Below are positions 19,606-28,123 of a DNA stretch of 58,475 nt, one piece after another. The position numbers were made by a program, and so were the translations under genes. The stretch is from Bacteroidota bacterium. GTDB taxonomy: Bacteria > Bacteroidota > Bacteroidia > Sphingobacteriales > Sphingobacteriaceae. Below the pieces are notes generated by a model. That model was not told the DNA's origin, made no database searches, and saw nothing but the letters and a program-made list of their open reading frames with translations. Each line of letters starts with the position of its first letter. Position 1 is the first letter of the stretch. Where the stretch lies: the NCBI GenBank assembly GCA_013286325.1, contig JABDFZ010000007.1:1-58475 (forward strand). The letters run 5' to 3'.

Positions 19606-21081
19606 CTACAGTTCCTTCCTTAGCCTAGCAACCGGGATGTTCATTTGTTCGCGGTATTTGGCTACCGTGCGGCGGGCTATGTTGTAACCGGCATCTTTTA
19701 ATATTTCGGTAAGCTTTTCATCGGCAAGGGGATGCCGTTTATCTTCATTTCCTATATGTTCTTCAAGGATTTTTTTAACTTCTTTGTTCGATACCTCTTC
19801 TCCGCTTTCTGTTTGAATAGCTTCGGAGAAGAACGATTTTAACAGGAATGTGCCAAATTCAGTTTGTACGTATTTTGAATTGGCCACCCTTGATACTGTT
19901 GAAATATCCATGTTGATCCGGTCAGCAATATCTTTGAGGATCATCGGTTTTAAATTCTTATCGTCGCCGGTTAGGAAAAACTCGTATTGATATTGCATAA
20001 TGGCATTCATGGTTTTTAAAAGCGTTTGCTGGCGCTGTTTAATTGCATCAATAAACCATTTTGCCGAATCGAGCTTTTGTTTAACAAACTGAACGGCTTC
20101 TTTCAGCTTTTTATCTTTTGCGGATGCCTTATCATAGTGCTGGAACATTTCCTGATACGAGCGGCTCACCCTAAGTTCCGGTGCATTTTTTGAATTTAAG
20201 GTAAGTATCAGGATACCATCGTTATTGATGATGTGAAAGTCAGGAATTACCTGTAACTGCTTGGTGTTTATCTCGTTGGAGTCGCCCGGCTTTGGATTAA
20301 GCTTTAAAATTTCATTTACCACCGCCCTTAGTTCTGCCGAGGTCATATTCAGCGATTTTTCGAGCTTGTCGTAATGTTTGCGGGTAAATTCGTCCAGATA
20401 ATGCTCAACAACCGTTATCGCCTTTTTTACAATAAGGTCGTTAGGGTCTTTTTTTCGCAATTGGATCAAAAGGCATTCCTGCAAGCTGCGGGCGCCGACA
20501 CCTGCCGGGTCGAAGCCCTGAATAACCTTAAGCATATCTTCTACCTCTTCATCATCGGCTATTACATTTTGCGAAAATGCAAGGTCGTCGGTAAGCGACA
20601 TTATTGGCCTGCGTAAATACCCGTCATCATCAAGGCTGCCAATTATTTGCTTGCCAATTCTGAAATCTTTGTCTGATAGAGGCAAAAGATCAAGTTGTTG
20701 CTGAAGACTTTCGAAAAAGGAGCTTTGTACAGCAATAGGGATCTCTTTCCGTTCATCCTCGTCATCACCATTCTGGTCATATCTCGATCCGTAATCGTTT
20801 AAGTTATCTTCCTGCAGGTAATCCTCAATATTGAATTCATCAGCTTCGCCTTTCTCATCATCACTGTTATAAGTATCTTCTTCGGGGTCGCGGTCGGGAT
20901 ACTGCTCCTCGGGCTCATTTAAATTCGTTAAACTCAGATCTTCAAGAGCCGGGTTTTCTTCTAGTTCCTCTTTAATCCGGGTATCCAATGAAACAGTGGG
21001 CACCTGTAACAATTTAATAAATTGTATTTGCTGCGGGGAGAGTTTCTGTAAAAGCTTTTGTTGAAGATTTTGTTTAAACAT
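19606..21081 (-). CDS. rpoN: RNA polymerase sigma-54 factor RpoN
   Basis: This 491-residue protein directs RNA polymerase to -24/-12 promoters that need AAA+ activators. Region I (about 1-50) is Gln- and Leu-rich with LSPQQIQFIKLLQVP. Region II (about 55-110) is strongly acidic (DEEE and DDE runs). The core-binding domain follows, then an HTH region (DISTVSRVANSKYVQTEFG) and the RpoN box ARRTVAKYREQM beginning near residue 469. Length is normal. It is a single gene convergent with the PorP gene. A TATTTTTG-like -7 box can be read on the minus strand upstream of the start. No sigma-54 activator is encoded in this window. Confidence 0.97.
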   Translation of the reverse strand: MFKQNLQQKLLQKLSPQQIQFIKLLQVPTVSLDTRIKEELEENPALEDLSLTNLNEPEEQYPDRDPEEDTYNSDDEKGEADEFNIEDYLQEDNLNDYGSRYDQNGDDEDERKEIPIAVQSSFFESLQQQLDLLPLSDKDFRIGKQIIGSLDDDGYLRRPIMSLTDDLAFSQNVIADDEEVEDMLKVIQGFDPAGVGARSLQECLLIQLRKKDPNDLIVKKAITVVEHYLDEFTRKHYDKLEKSLNMTSAELRAVVNEILKLNPKPGDSNEINTKQLQVIPDFHIINNDGILILTLNSKNAPELRVSRSYQEMFQHYDKASAKDKKLKEAVQFVKQKLDSAKWFIDAIKQRQQTLLKTMNAIMQYQYEFFLTGDDKNLKPMILKDIADRINMDISTVSRVANSKYVQTEFGTFLLKSFFSEAIQTESGEEVSNKEVKKILEEHIGNEDKRHPLADEKLTEILKDAGYNIARRTVAKYREQMNIPVARLRKEL

Positions 21082-21232
21082 AATTAGATATGGTCAAAAA
21101 TACATCAATTACTCTTAACATAAAAATAGTTGCTGTAAATGATATTTCGCAATGCTACAAAAGCCAAAAAACAAATTGTTTTAGGCGCCATTTAAATTTA
21201 TTTATTACTTTAGAGAAACAAAAATCGGGTTT

Positions 21233-21643
21233 ATGGCTATTATAAAAGAGTTTAAAGAGTTTGCCATGCGTGGCAATGTGGTTGATTTGGCTGTGGGCGT
21301 TATTATCGGCGCGGCTTTTGGAAAAATTGTTACCTCATTGGTAAATGACATTATTATGCCGCCAATTGGATATATAACCGGGGGCATCGACTTTAAAAAT
21401 CTTAAAGTCCTTATAAAACCAGGTGATCCTGCGAAAAAAATTGCTGACGTTTCAATAAATTATGGAAACTTCATTAATACAATGATTGAATTTTTGATTG
21501 TGGCCTTTTGTATTTTTATGGTGGTAAAAGCTATAAACTCATTGAAAAAACCGGAAGAAGCACCAGCGCCTGCTGACCCAGTACCAACAAAAGAAGAGAT
21601 ATTACTTACTGAAATAAGAGATCTGCTTGCTAAGAAAGCATAA
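21233..21643 (+). CDS. mscL: Large-conductance mechanosensitive channel MscL
   Basis: This 136-residue protein opens under membrane tension to release solutes during hypo-osmotic shock. The N-terminal amphipathic helix and first transmembrane helix are clear ([20 protein letters not shown], with the pore-lining [14 protein letters not shown] after it). A periplasmic loop follows ([12 protein letters not shown]), then a second helix ([19 protein letters not shown]) and a charged C-terminal helix ([15 protein letters not shown]). Length matches the family. It is divergent from rpoN and convergent with the ChaN-like gene, with 16 bases between their ends. Confidence 0.97.
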   Translation: MAIIKEFKEFAMRGNVVDLAVGVIIGAAFGKIVTSLVNDIIMPPIGYITGGIDFKNLKVLIKPGDPAKKIADVSINYGNFINTMIEFLIVAFCIFMVVKAINSLKKPEEAPAPADPVPTKEEILLTEIRDLLAKKA

Positions 21644-21659
21644 TTAGCAGTCCATTGAC

Positions 21660-22532
21660 TTAATAGGTTTTGGGCAATTTGGGGTCGGTTAGTATAATAT
21701 AATCGCCTTTGGCGGTGAATTTACTCCAATCGGGATTGTTAAAGCTGTCATCGGCATAGGCTGCAATGTTTAGTATATGTATTTTGGGAGCATATTTTTT
21801 TAGCTGTGCGGCTGTACCCAGTTTTTCCTCGCTGTGAAAACCTCCGTTTACCTGTAAAATTTTAAAGCCTTTGTGGTTTTTGTAGAATTGTGCAATATTC
21901 CAGCCCATAGTTGCATCCCAAAGGTTTTGGGCCTGGTATATTTTTGTATTTCCCATGGCGCTATGGCCGCCCATAACATCTACAAATTTATTGTAATAAG
22001 TTCCAGTTGCAGTGTCAATGGGCAAAGGGGGCAGGTAAGATTTTCCTGCACTCAGCTGATCCAGGCTGCCAAGCCCTAAACGGTTGACCATATTTACGTA
22101 ACGTGCAGGAGCGTTGGCTGCAGTAACCGGGATATGCTGTTCTTTGGCAAGCTCAATAAGCGGACGATAATCTTTATAATTATGCCAGGCGCGTGCCTCG
22201 GTAATAAAGTTTTTTTCGCGGATAAAACCTGCCAGGTATTCGTTAAGCACGATTTGGCAGTCGGCTTCAAACATTTCCATGGATAAAGCAATCTTAGCAG
22301 GGTACTTTTCGGCCAGCTTTTTAAATAATGCATGTTCGAGGTAATGGCCAGTAGAATCGTTATGTTCTTCACCAAAAAATAAAACATCAGCTTTATCCAT
22401 ATCATTTACAATGTCATCAAGTGTTACAATTTTTTGCTTTGATGAACTGTATATTTTGTAATGAGTAGATAATGAATCCTGAGAAAATACAGTGAATGGA
22501 ATTATAAATAATATTATGAGCAGAGTTTTCAT
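21660..22532 (-). CDS. ChaN-like putative haem-binding protein
   Basis: This 290-residue secreted protein has a signal peptide (MKTLLIILFIIPFTVFS). The body fits the ChaN/Cofac_haem_bdg family: VLFFGEEHNDSTGHYLEHAL near the start, ALSMEMFEADCQIVLNEYLA, and a later VNGGFHSEEK. Campylobacter ChaN binds haem cofacially and is linked to iron uptake. There is no lipobox cysteine at the signal cleavage site, so it is probably soluble in the periplasm. No iron-uptake gene adjoins it. Family assignment is good; function is inferred from the family only. Confidence 0.82.
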   Translation of the reverse strand: MKTLLIILFIIPFTVFSQDSLSTHYKIYSSSKQKIVTLDDIVNDMDKADVLFFGEEHNDSTGHYLEHALFKKLAEKYPAKIALSMEMFEADCQIVLNEYLAGFIREKNFITEARAWHNYKDYRPLIELAKEQHIPVTAANAPARYVNMVNRLGLGSLDQLSAGKSYLPPLPIDTATGTYYNKFVDVMGGHSAMGNTKIYQAQNLWDATMGWNIAQFYKNHKGFKILQVNGGFHSEEKLGTAAQLKKYAPKIHILNIAAYADDSFNNPDWSKFTAKGDYIILTDPKLPKTY

Positions 22533-22556
22533 TATAAGATAATTAAGTGCGATTAC

Positions 22557-22589
22557 AGACTTACGAAGTTTTCAAAACTTCGTAAGTCT
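22557..22589. repeat. Perfect 16-bp-arm palindrome with a 1-base loop
   Basis: AGACTTACGAAGTTTT (22557-22572) and AAAACTTCGTAAGTCT (22574-22589) are exact reverse complements around a single C. It lies in the divergent gap between the chaN-like gene and rpmH, 24 bases from the chaN-like start, so it is not at a transcript end. It may be a REP-like repeat or a dyad operator. Confidence 0.8.
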
Positions 22590-22616
22590 TTTGTCTGCAA
22601 TATAATTAAAGCAGGG

Positions 22617-22660
22617 CAACATAATCAATCCAATCTAACTTAATCAAACATAATCAACCC
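22617..22660. repeat. Short-word direct repeat ('cataatcaa' family) upstream of rpmH
   Basis: CAACATAATCAATCCAATCT is followed by further AACTTAATCAA and CATAATCAACC words. The same words fill the gap before tpiA at 54563-54690, which suggests a dispersed repeat family. Confidence 0.45.
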
Positions 22661-22698
22661 TTCGAAACCTGATCAATACAAAAAAAGAAAAAACGATA

Positions 22699-22729
22699 TT
22701 TGAGAAATACTAAAAAATCACTACATTTG
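22699..22729 (+). promoter_or_regulatory. Predicted promoter of rpmH
   Basis: TTTG at 22699-22702 and TACATTTG at 22722-22729 are separated by 19 bases, an excellent match to the Bacteroidota housekeeping promoter. The box context CTACATTTGC is identical to that of the rpmE2 promoter at 53023-53030. The leader would be about 35 bases. Confidence 0.8.
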
Positions 22730-22768
22730 CGCTCTTGTTTTAAAAACGACGAATAGAATAAAATAGCC

Positions 22769-22927
22769 ATGAAAAGAACGTTTCAGCCCTCACAAAGGAA
22801 AAGAAGAAATAAACACGGTTTCCGTGAGCGCATGTCATCTGCTAACGGCAGAAGGATTTTAGCATCGAGAAGAGCTAAAGGCAGAAAAAGATTAACAGTA
22901 TCTGACGAGCGTAGTCACAAAGCATAA
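22769..22927 (+). CDS. rpmH: 50S ribosomal protein L34
   Basis: This 52-residue, very basic protein begins [20 protein letters not shown] and continues [20 protein letters not shown], the conserved L34 sequence. L34 is a small protein of the large ribosomal subunit. It is followed 69 bases later by rnpA and then yidD, the order conserved across bacteria. A strong promoter lies just upstream. It ends in a slightly longer tail ([10 protein letters not shown]) than the 44-47 residues of many homologues, as is usual in Bacteroidota. Confidence 0.97.
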   Translation: MKRTFQPSQRKRRNKHGFRERMSSANGRRILASRRAKGRKRLTVSDERSHKA

Positions 22928-22996
22928 GCTGGTTGCTTTCTCCGGATAGGGGCCTGGCCGGTTATATACTTAAATTTCGGTTCAGTATCAGCAACA

Positions 22997-23380
22997 ATGT
23001 ACACCTTTAAAAAAGAAGAACGGTTATGTAATAAAAAGCTTATTGAGAAGCTTTTTCATAACGGCTCTTCTTTTTTGTGTTATCCCTTTAAAGCATCGTG
23101 GCTGCTTGTTGATGAGGCCACGCAATTCCCTGCGCAAATTTTATTTTCGGTATCGAAAAAGCGTTTTAAACATGCCACAGACCGGAACCTGATAAAAAGG
23201 CGCATGCGCGAAGCCTACCGGCTTAATAAGCAAAAATATTTGTACGATACACTAAACAGCACCAATAAGAATATTGTATTCTCGTTAGGTTTTATTGGTA
23301 AAGAGATTACCGAATATGACTTTACAGAGAAAAAGATGCTGAAACTTTTAACCCAACTTTGTATGGAAATTACAAAATGA
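22997..23380 (+). CDS. rnpA: Ribonuclease P protein component
   Basis: This 127-residue basic protein is the protein subunit of RNase P, which matures the 5' ends of tRNAs with the catalytic RNA. It opens with [20 protein letters not shown] and carries the signature RNxxKRRxRE as [14 protein letters not shown] at about residues 59-72, the RNA-binding motif. Its stop codon overlaps the ATG of yidD (ATGA), so translation is coupled. Upstream is rpmH. Confidence 0.95.
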   Translation: MYTFKKEERLCNKKLIEKLFHNGSSFLCYPFKASWLLVDEATQFPAQILFSVSKKRFKHATDRNLIKRRMREAYRLNKQKYLYDTLNSTNKNIVFSLGFIGKEITEYDFTEKKMLKLLTQLCMEITK

Positions 23381-23619
23381 AGGTTATTGGCAACATATTA
23401 AAGTTTTTAGCGGGATCGGTATTTATAGTGCTTATAAAAATATACCAGTATTTAATTTCGCCTTTAACAGTTGCTTCGTGCAGGTATACACCAACCTGTT
23501 CGCAATATGGGGTTGAGGCCATAAAAAAATACGGCCCGTTTAAAGGCGGCTGGCTAACCTTAAAACGAATTGCCAGCTGCAATCCCTGGGGAGGGCACGG
23601 GCATGATCCGGTACCTTAA
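23377..23619 (+). CDS. yidD: Membrane protein insertion efficiency factor YidD
   Basis: Starting at the ATG that overlaps the rnpA stop, the product is 80 residues; a TTG 18 bases upstream is in frame but less likely. It has an amphipathic N-terminal helix ([20 protein letters not shown]) and the family cysteine motif [19 protein letters not shown], then [20 protein letters not shown]. YidD assists insertion of inner-membrane proteins with YidC. The yidC gene does not follow here, as is usual in Bacteroidota. Confidence 0.95.
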   Translation: MKVIGNILKFLAGSVFIVLIKIYQYLISPLTVASCRYTPTCSQYGVEAIKKYGPFKGGWLTLKRIASCNPWGGHGHDPVP

Positions 23620-23627
23620 TTAGTCTG

Positions 23628-23703
23628 AAGTCTTGAGTCCAGAGTTTTAAGTCGATGTTAGGATTTTAAAGACTCTGGACTTAAGACTCTGGACTTAAGA
23701 CTT
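23628..23703. repeat. Quasi-palindromic intergenic repeat ('aagtctt-agtccagagt' family) between yidD and tsaB
   Basis: AAGTCTTGAGTCCAGAGTTT (from 23628) is mirrored by two tandem copies of GACTCTGGACTTAAGACT-like sequence ending at 23703. The long stem lies directly after the yidD stop and ends 5 bases before the tsaB ATG. Confidence 0.65.
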
Positions 23704-23708
23704 TAGAA

Positions 23709-24395
23709 ATGATATTACAAATAGAAACCGCCACTGCCAGTTGTTCTGTTGCCTTAGCAAAAGACGGGGCCGTCTTAGCTTTTAAAGAATTGAACGGCAG
23801 GAATCTGCATGCCGAGGTGATCACCAGGTTTATTGAAGAAATAGTATCGTCAGCCGGTTTTAGTTATAATGATTTAGATGCTATAGCCGTTAGCTGTGGA
23901 CCAGGTTCATATACTGGTTTACGTATTGGTATATCGACAGCCAAAGGATTGTGCTTTGCCCTGGATAAACCCCTTATAGCTATCGAAACACTTGAAGCAA
24001 TGGCCTATGGAGCAGCCAACTTGGACGAATATAAGAATAGGAAAGACCTGCATTTATGCCCCATGATTGATGCAAGACGAATGGAAGTTTATACCGCAAT
24101 ATTTACTACCCAAGGCGAAAGGGTAAAACCAACATCGGCTGAAATAATTGACGAAAACAGCTTTTATGATATTTTGACCAATAACAAAATACTCTTTTTT
24201 GGCGACGGCGCTGAAAAATGTGCTGCTGTTCTGGGTAAAAACCCGAATGCTGTTTTTCTACCCGGCTTTATCAATTCAGCTAAAGATCTTACCCAAAAGG
24301 CTGCAGAGAAATTCAGTAAAAAGGAATTTGAAGATGTTGCCTACTTTGAACCTTACTATCTAAAAGATTTTATCGCTGGGAAAAAGGCAGTATGA
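23709..24395 (+). CDS. tsaB: tRNA threonylcarbamoyladenosine biosynthesis protein TsaB
   Basis: This 228-residue protein is the partner of TsaD in making t6A37 on ANN-decoding tRNAs. It has the ASKHA-fold start ILQIETATASCSVALAKDG, then the conserved AIAVSCGPGSYTGLRIGIST segment (about 59-80) and KGLCFALDKPLIAIETLEAM. The later part (CPMIDARRMEVYTAIF) is typical of TsaB. Length is normal. It follows the rpmH-rnpA-yidD group after a palindromic repeat and is convergent with the DUF5723 gene. Confidence 0.95.
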   Translation: MILQIETATASCSVALAKDGAVLAFKELNGRNLHAEVITRFIEEIVSSAGFSYNDLDAIAVSCGPGSYTGLRIGISTAKGLCFALDKPLIAIETLEAMAYGAANLDEYKNRKDLHLCPMIDARRMEVYTAIFTTQGERVKPTSAEIIDENSFYDILTNNKILFFGDGAEKCAAVLGKNPNAVFLPGFINSAKDLTQKAAEKFSKKEFEDVAYFEPYYLKDFIAGKKAV

Positions 24396-24423
24396 TTTCG
24401 GAAATCTGACTTCTGAATTAACA

Positions 24424-25857
24424 CTAATCGTTAGTCTTAAATAAACGACCCCATAAGCGGCCTAAAAATCCTTTTTCGCCTGTTGGGATAACGCTTGAAT
24501 TTAACGGGTGTTCAATTACAGGGCCGAATTTTAGTGAAAAACCCAAAAAGAAATCAGCGCCCGATGATGAACCATTCGCAAATGTTTGATTCATATTTTT
24601 GTTTAACTGTGATGATAAAAGACTCCCGGTTTGTGCCACCCTGTCGCTACCTAAAAAGAACTCAAAATTTGGGGTTTGCATCATTAACTGAACGCCTAAA
24701 TTAAACAACTTCATATCATCGTAAGTTGTAGTAAGTGTTACACTGTATTTTTTATACTGAAACGGATTGACCAAAGCACCTGTAAAACCTGGATAAAACA
24801 ACTCTTTGGATGCTATTAATGTTGGCGAATATTTGAAATCTTTATTATCATCTATCCAGAACATCTTATTTACACTTAATTCGGCCTTGCCATCAACAGG
24901 GGTTGTAAATGAACCCATAACGCCATCAGTGTGAATTATTGTTTTAAGTCCGTTGTAAACATTTTTTTCACGTTTGGTTGATGACAAGCCATCAATTTCG
25001 ACAATATTGCTGAAATTATATACATTGGAACGGGCGCTCCAGTGTATAAAACCAAGGTCCTTTATGTTTGCCTGTATAATAAAGCTGTCCTCAGTGCGGT
25101 AAGTTGAACCTATTGATATTGATGCACCCGGATTACGGAAGGTAGGCAGATAGTCGCGTGGGGTTAGGTGCCCGGGGATATAGCTTGTATAATACGTTCC
25201 GGCCAAACCTAATATGGCAGAGTCATTGGCCTTATCAAATACTACCTGTGAGTTGGTAATATTTAATTTTTCGTATTGCACACCCAATAATGCGTTCAGT
25301 TTTACACCAAATGAAAATTGCTTGTTAATTTTTTCGCGGTAGGTAAAACTGAACTGATTGTATGATTGAAAATAAAAATTATTATTAAAGAGATCGGAGT
25401 AGGTATCGCCGCTAAAGCTTTGAAAGCCATTTAATAAGGCTACTGATTCGTCGGTAAAGATGCCTTTGCCTTCCATTCTTGTTTGTGCCGAAAAGCCCAG
25501 CTCTACATCCCCGTTAAGGCTCGAAAACATTTTGAACATAACCAGGTAAGCGTTTGCATTTACATTTACATGGTTAAACCTGCCCTGGCCAATTACTAAC
25601 GAAGAATTATCGTATTTCGAATTAAAAGCCCTGCTTTTTAATGTTGACTGCACATCGCCTGTGATTAAAAAATCGGCATTGAAGTTTGGTATAAAAAAAT
25701 TTGCTGCAAATTTTTTGCTGGTATCAGTAATAAAGGCCTTTTGCGACGGGTTTTCGAAAGAATCGTATAAAGTACCGGTATTATACTGTGAAAATTGCTG
25801 AGCAAAAATTTTAGATGTAACAATTATTAGAAAGAATACAAGTAAAAACTTCTTCAT
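24424..25857 (-). CDS. DUF5723-family outer-membrane-like protein
   Basis: This 477-residue protein has a signal peptide (MKKFLLVFFLIIVTSKIFA) and opens with SQYNTGTLYDSFENPSQKAF, typical of the Bacteroidota DUF5723 family. The remainder is rich in alternating aromatic and polar residues (FNNNFYFQSYNQFSFTYREK, FSFGVKLNALLG), as expected for an outer-membrane beta-barrel, and ends in a basic segment. Function in the family is unknown. It is a stand-alone minus-strand gene 123 bases from another secreted or membrane protein gene of unknown role. Confidence 0.75.
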   Translation of the reverse strand: MKKFLLVFFLIIVTSKIFAQQFSQYNTGTLYDSFENPSQKAFITDTSKKFAANFFIPNFNADFLITGDVQSTLKSRAFNSKYDNSSLVIGQGRFNHVNVNANAYLVMFKMFSSLNGDVELGFSAQTRMEGKGIFTDESVALLNGFQSFSGDTYSDLFNNNFYFQSYNQFSFTYREKINKQFSFGVKLNALLGVQYEKLNITNSQVVFDKANDSAILGLAGTYYTSYIPGHLTPRDYLPTFRNPGASISIGSTYRTEDSFIIQANIKDLGFIHWSARSNVYNFSNIVEIDGLSSTKREKNVYNGLKTIIHTDGVMGSFTTPVDGKAELSVNKMFWIDDNKDFKYSPTLIASKELFYPGFTGALVNPFQYKKYSVTLTTTYDDMKLFNLGVQLMMQTPNFEFFLGSDRVAQTGSLLSSQLNKNMNQTFANGSSSGADFFLGFSLKFGPVIEHPLNSSVIPTGEKGFLGRLWGRLFKTND

Positions 25858-25980
25858 ATATAGCGTGATGCCGGGTTTTATATCCGTTTTAAAGATAAAG
25901 TTCCAAACTGATTATTTAAAAAATAATGCCAATTAACCATTTAAACGAAATCGGGGTCGTATAGTTGTATATAAAATGGC

Positions 25981-27573
25981 CTATTTTGCCTTTTTAGCAG
26001 TAGTATCTGTATTTAATTTCAGACAAAAGTTGGTAAAGAAATTTTTATCAGCAGCAGTAAGCTGAAAAGAAGCAGCGTAAAAATTCTTCCATCCTGGTTC
26101 AATTTTATCAAAATCATCATAAATGCCCGGGTACATATCCCTTTCGAGTATGGGCTGTGCGTTTTTAAAATGAAAGAGGAATGAAACATTACTTCGTCCG
26201 GCTAATAGATCGTCGAATTGGTTATACTGGCCATTCTTGCTTAAAAACTTGCGGTTAATATAAGTATCGTTATAGCTTGTTATTTCGACAGGGCTATTAG
26301 CCATTATTAAATAATTGTCGATGATCATAAAATAAGGTTTCTTAAAAATACTGAAAGCATCCCCTAATAAAAATAACGGCAGCTTATCATAATTTAACTG
26401 TCCAGCGTTTTCATCATTCATGGTACTGATAGCGGTGAGCATCAGCTTGAGCTTTGAGCCATCTTTAACGGAGATGATAGCATACTTTTCAAAAAAGCGT
26501 GTAGTAACTATAGCAAACTCATTTCCTAATAAATTATCGAACCCGGTTTTTATCCTGGTGCCTGTTTCGGCTTTAATTTTATCAAACAGCTGTCCCTTTT
26601 CGTTAACAACACCGGTTTTGGTATACCAGTTGGAAAGGTCGGCAGCGAATTTTAACGGATCGGATACCGAAAAGCAAGTGCTGTAGGCGGTTGTTGAAGG
26701 GAAAATATCCTTTAAATGATTAATAACCGGCTGCTGGTCGGCAAAGAGGTTTAAATAACTTAAAGCGCTATTGCGCTGTACCGTTGTCGACCCATTAAAC
26801 ATTATAGCATCGCTGCGGTAATTGAGGCTTAATGTTGCCAATGCCGGTAGTAACCGGAGGCTTTTAAAAATATCGGTGTTTTTGTTTTGAAACAACTGAT
26901 TGAACAATGGCGGGAGGCTTGCGTAGTTTATATATAGATTGGCCAGTGAATTCCTGTTTTGTTGTTCGGAAAGCAAAATAAATGACGGTTTATTGCCACT
27001 GCTTTTATAGGCTGAGACCTGGTCGATAAGTTCTTTTGAGAAGCTGCCAGAAAAAACATTGCTTCCATTATTAATGATGTAAAAACGCTTTTTAAGCGCG
27101 TTTACATAAATACTATACCCTGTTTTGCCAGAGGCTTTAAGTGGGGTAATTACCAGGCCACTATTGTGTTGTTTGGATAACTGGTCGAATATTTCGGGAT
27201 GGGGTTCATGAGCTGCCGACATGGTAAACAACAGGTCGATATCATTTGTTTTTGAAGGATGTAAGGAAACAAATATGCTTTGACCGGTAAAATACTGGCT
27301 TAATAAGGAGTTTTGAAGTAGCTGTTGGCGAAGGGTATCGAGCTGGCCAAGTTTCTGTTTGCCAATGAAGTTTGCGAATAGCTTATTATCCTTAAAAATA
27401 TCGTAAAAACCGTTGTCGTTATTAAACTCAAATATCAGAGGTGCATTATCTGGTATTGCATGCATTGCCTGGCTGGTGCGTGTCCCTGGCGGGTTTAAAT
27501 TTTTAAAATAAACCACGGTAAGGTACGCTGTAGCGGCTAACAAAATTAGGGTGATAATGATCTGTTTTTTCAT
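25981..27573 (-). CDS. Uncharacterised membrane-anchored protein (DUF3352-like)
   Basis: This 530-residue protein has one N-terminal hydrophobic helix (IIITLILLAATAYLTVVYF) and then a large extracytoplasmic domain. AMHAIPDNAPLIFEFNNDNG near residues 37-56 recalls the start of DUF3352-type proteins, where an AIP/VP-A motif precedes repeated alpha/beta modules. Other recognisable pieces are DAFSIFKKPYFMIIDNYLIM and YNQFDDLLAGRSNVSFLFHF. No catalytic motif is seen. It is monocistronic, and the gap to the divergent DUF423 gene holds a pyrimidine-rich repeat. Function is unknown. Confidence 0.6.
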   Translation of the reverse strand: MKKQIIITLILLAATAYLTVVYFKNLNPPGTRTSQAMHAIPDNAPLIFEFNNDNGFYDIFKDNKLFANFIGKQKLGQLDTLRQQLLQNSLLSQYFTGQSIFVSLHPSKTNDIDLLFTMSAAHEPHPEIFDQLSKQHNSGLVITPLKASGKTGYSIYVNALKKRFYIINNGSNVFSGSFSKELIDQVSAYKSSGNKPSFILLSEQQNRNSLANLYINYASLPPLFNQLFQNKNTDIFKSLRLLPALATLSLNYRSDAIMFNGSTTVQRNSALSYLNLFADQQPVINHLKDIFPSTTAYSTCFSVSDPLKFAADLSNWYTKTGVVNEKGQLFDKIKAETGTRIKTGFDNLLGNEFAIVTTRFFEKYAIISVKDGSKLKLMLTAISTMNDENAGQLNYDKLPLFLLGDAFSIFKKPYFMIIDNYLIMANSPVEITSYNDTYINRKFLSKNGQYNQFDDLLAGRSNVSFLFHFKNAQPILERDMYPGIYDDFDKIEPGWKNFYAASFQLTAADKNFFTNFCLKLNTDTTAKKAK

Positions 27574-27731
27574 TGCGCCTTGCTATGCAAATGTAAGTTT
27601 TTAAGTTGGATAAGTGGGCGTTTGGATGCATTTCAGACTCCTCTAAATCCTCCCCGGTATAGAAGACTTTTAAGGCTCTTCCCAATCCAACTAAATTCAA
27701 CCATAAACCTTAACTTAGCCCTTTATAATTT

Positions 27732-28118
27732 ATGAAGAAAAAAATAATTGTTACCGCCGCTATTTTCGGTTCACTGGCGGTTATTGCCGGTGCTTTTGGT
27801 GCACATAGCCTACAGCCTTCGCTATCGGCAAAAGAACTTGAGGTATGGCACATTGCTGTTCAGTATCAATTTTATCATGTATTTGCCTTATTGTTTTTGG
27901 CAACCTTAAGCAGGTACAAAACCAGGCTTGTTAACGACTGTTATTACCTTTTTACCCTGGGAATTGTGTTTTTCTCAGGTTCATTATACCTGCTTGCTTG
28001 TCGTGAGTTATTGGGTTGGCAATGGCTGCGTGTATTTGGGCCAATAACGCCACTTGGCGGTGTGTTATTTATTGCAGGCTGGATAACCCTTGCATTTGCT
28101 GCTTTTAAAGATAAATAA
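27732..28118 (+). CDS. DUF423 (YwdK-like) small membrane protein
   Basis: This 128-residue protein has four predicted transmembrane helices. The first contains the family motif AGAFGAHSLQPSLSAKELEV; the second contains WHIAVQYQFYHVFALLF; the end is GWITLAFAAFKDK. It fits the DUF423 family of inner-membrane proteins of unknown function. It is followed after 5 bases by priA, so the two may be co-transcribed. Confidence 0.9.
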   Translation: MKKKIIVTAAIFGSLAVIAGAFGAHSLQPSLSAKELEVWHIAVQYQFYHVFALLFLATLSRYKTRLVNDCYYLFTLGIVFFSGSLYLLACRELLGWQWLRVFGPITPLGGVLFIAGWITLAFAAFKDK

Positions 28119-28123
28119 ACTAA

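Noticed and set aside
23359..23376. TTG start giving YidD six extra residues
   Set aside because: The ATG overlapping the rnpA stop is the standard coupled start.
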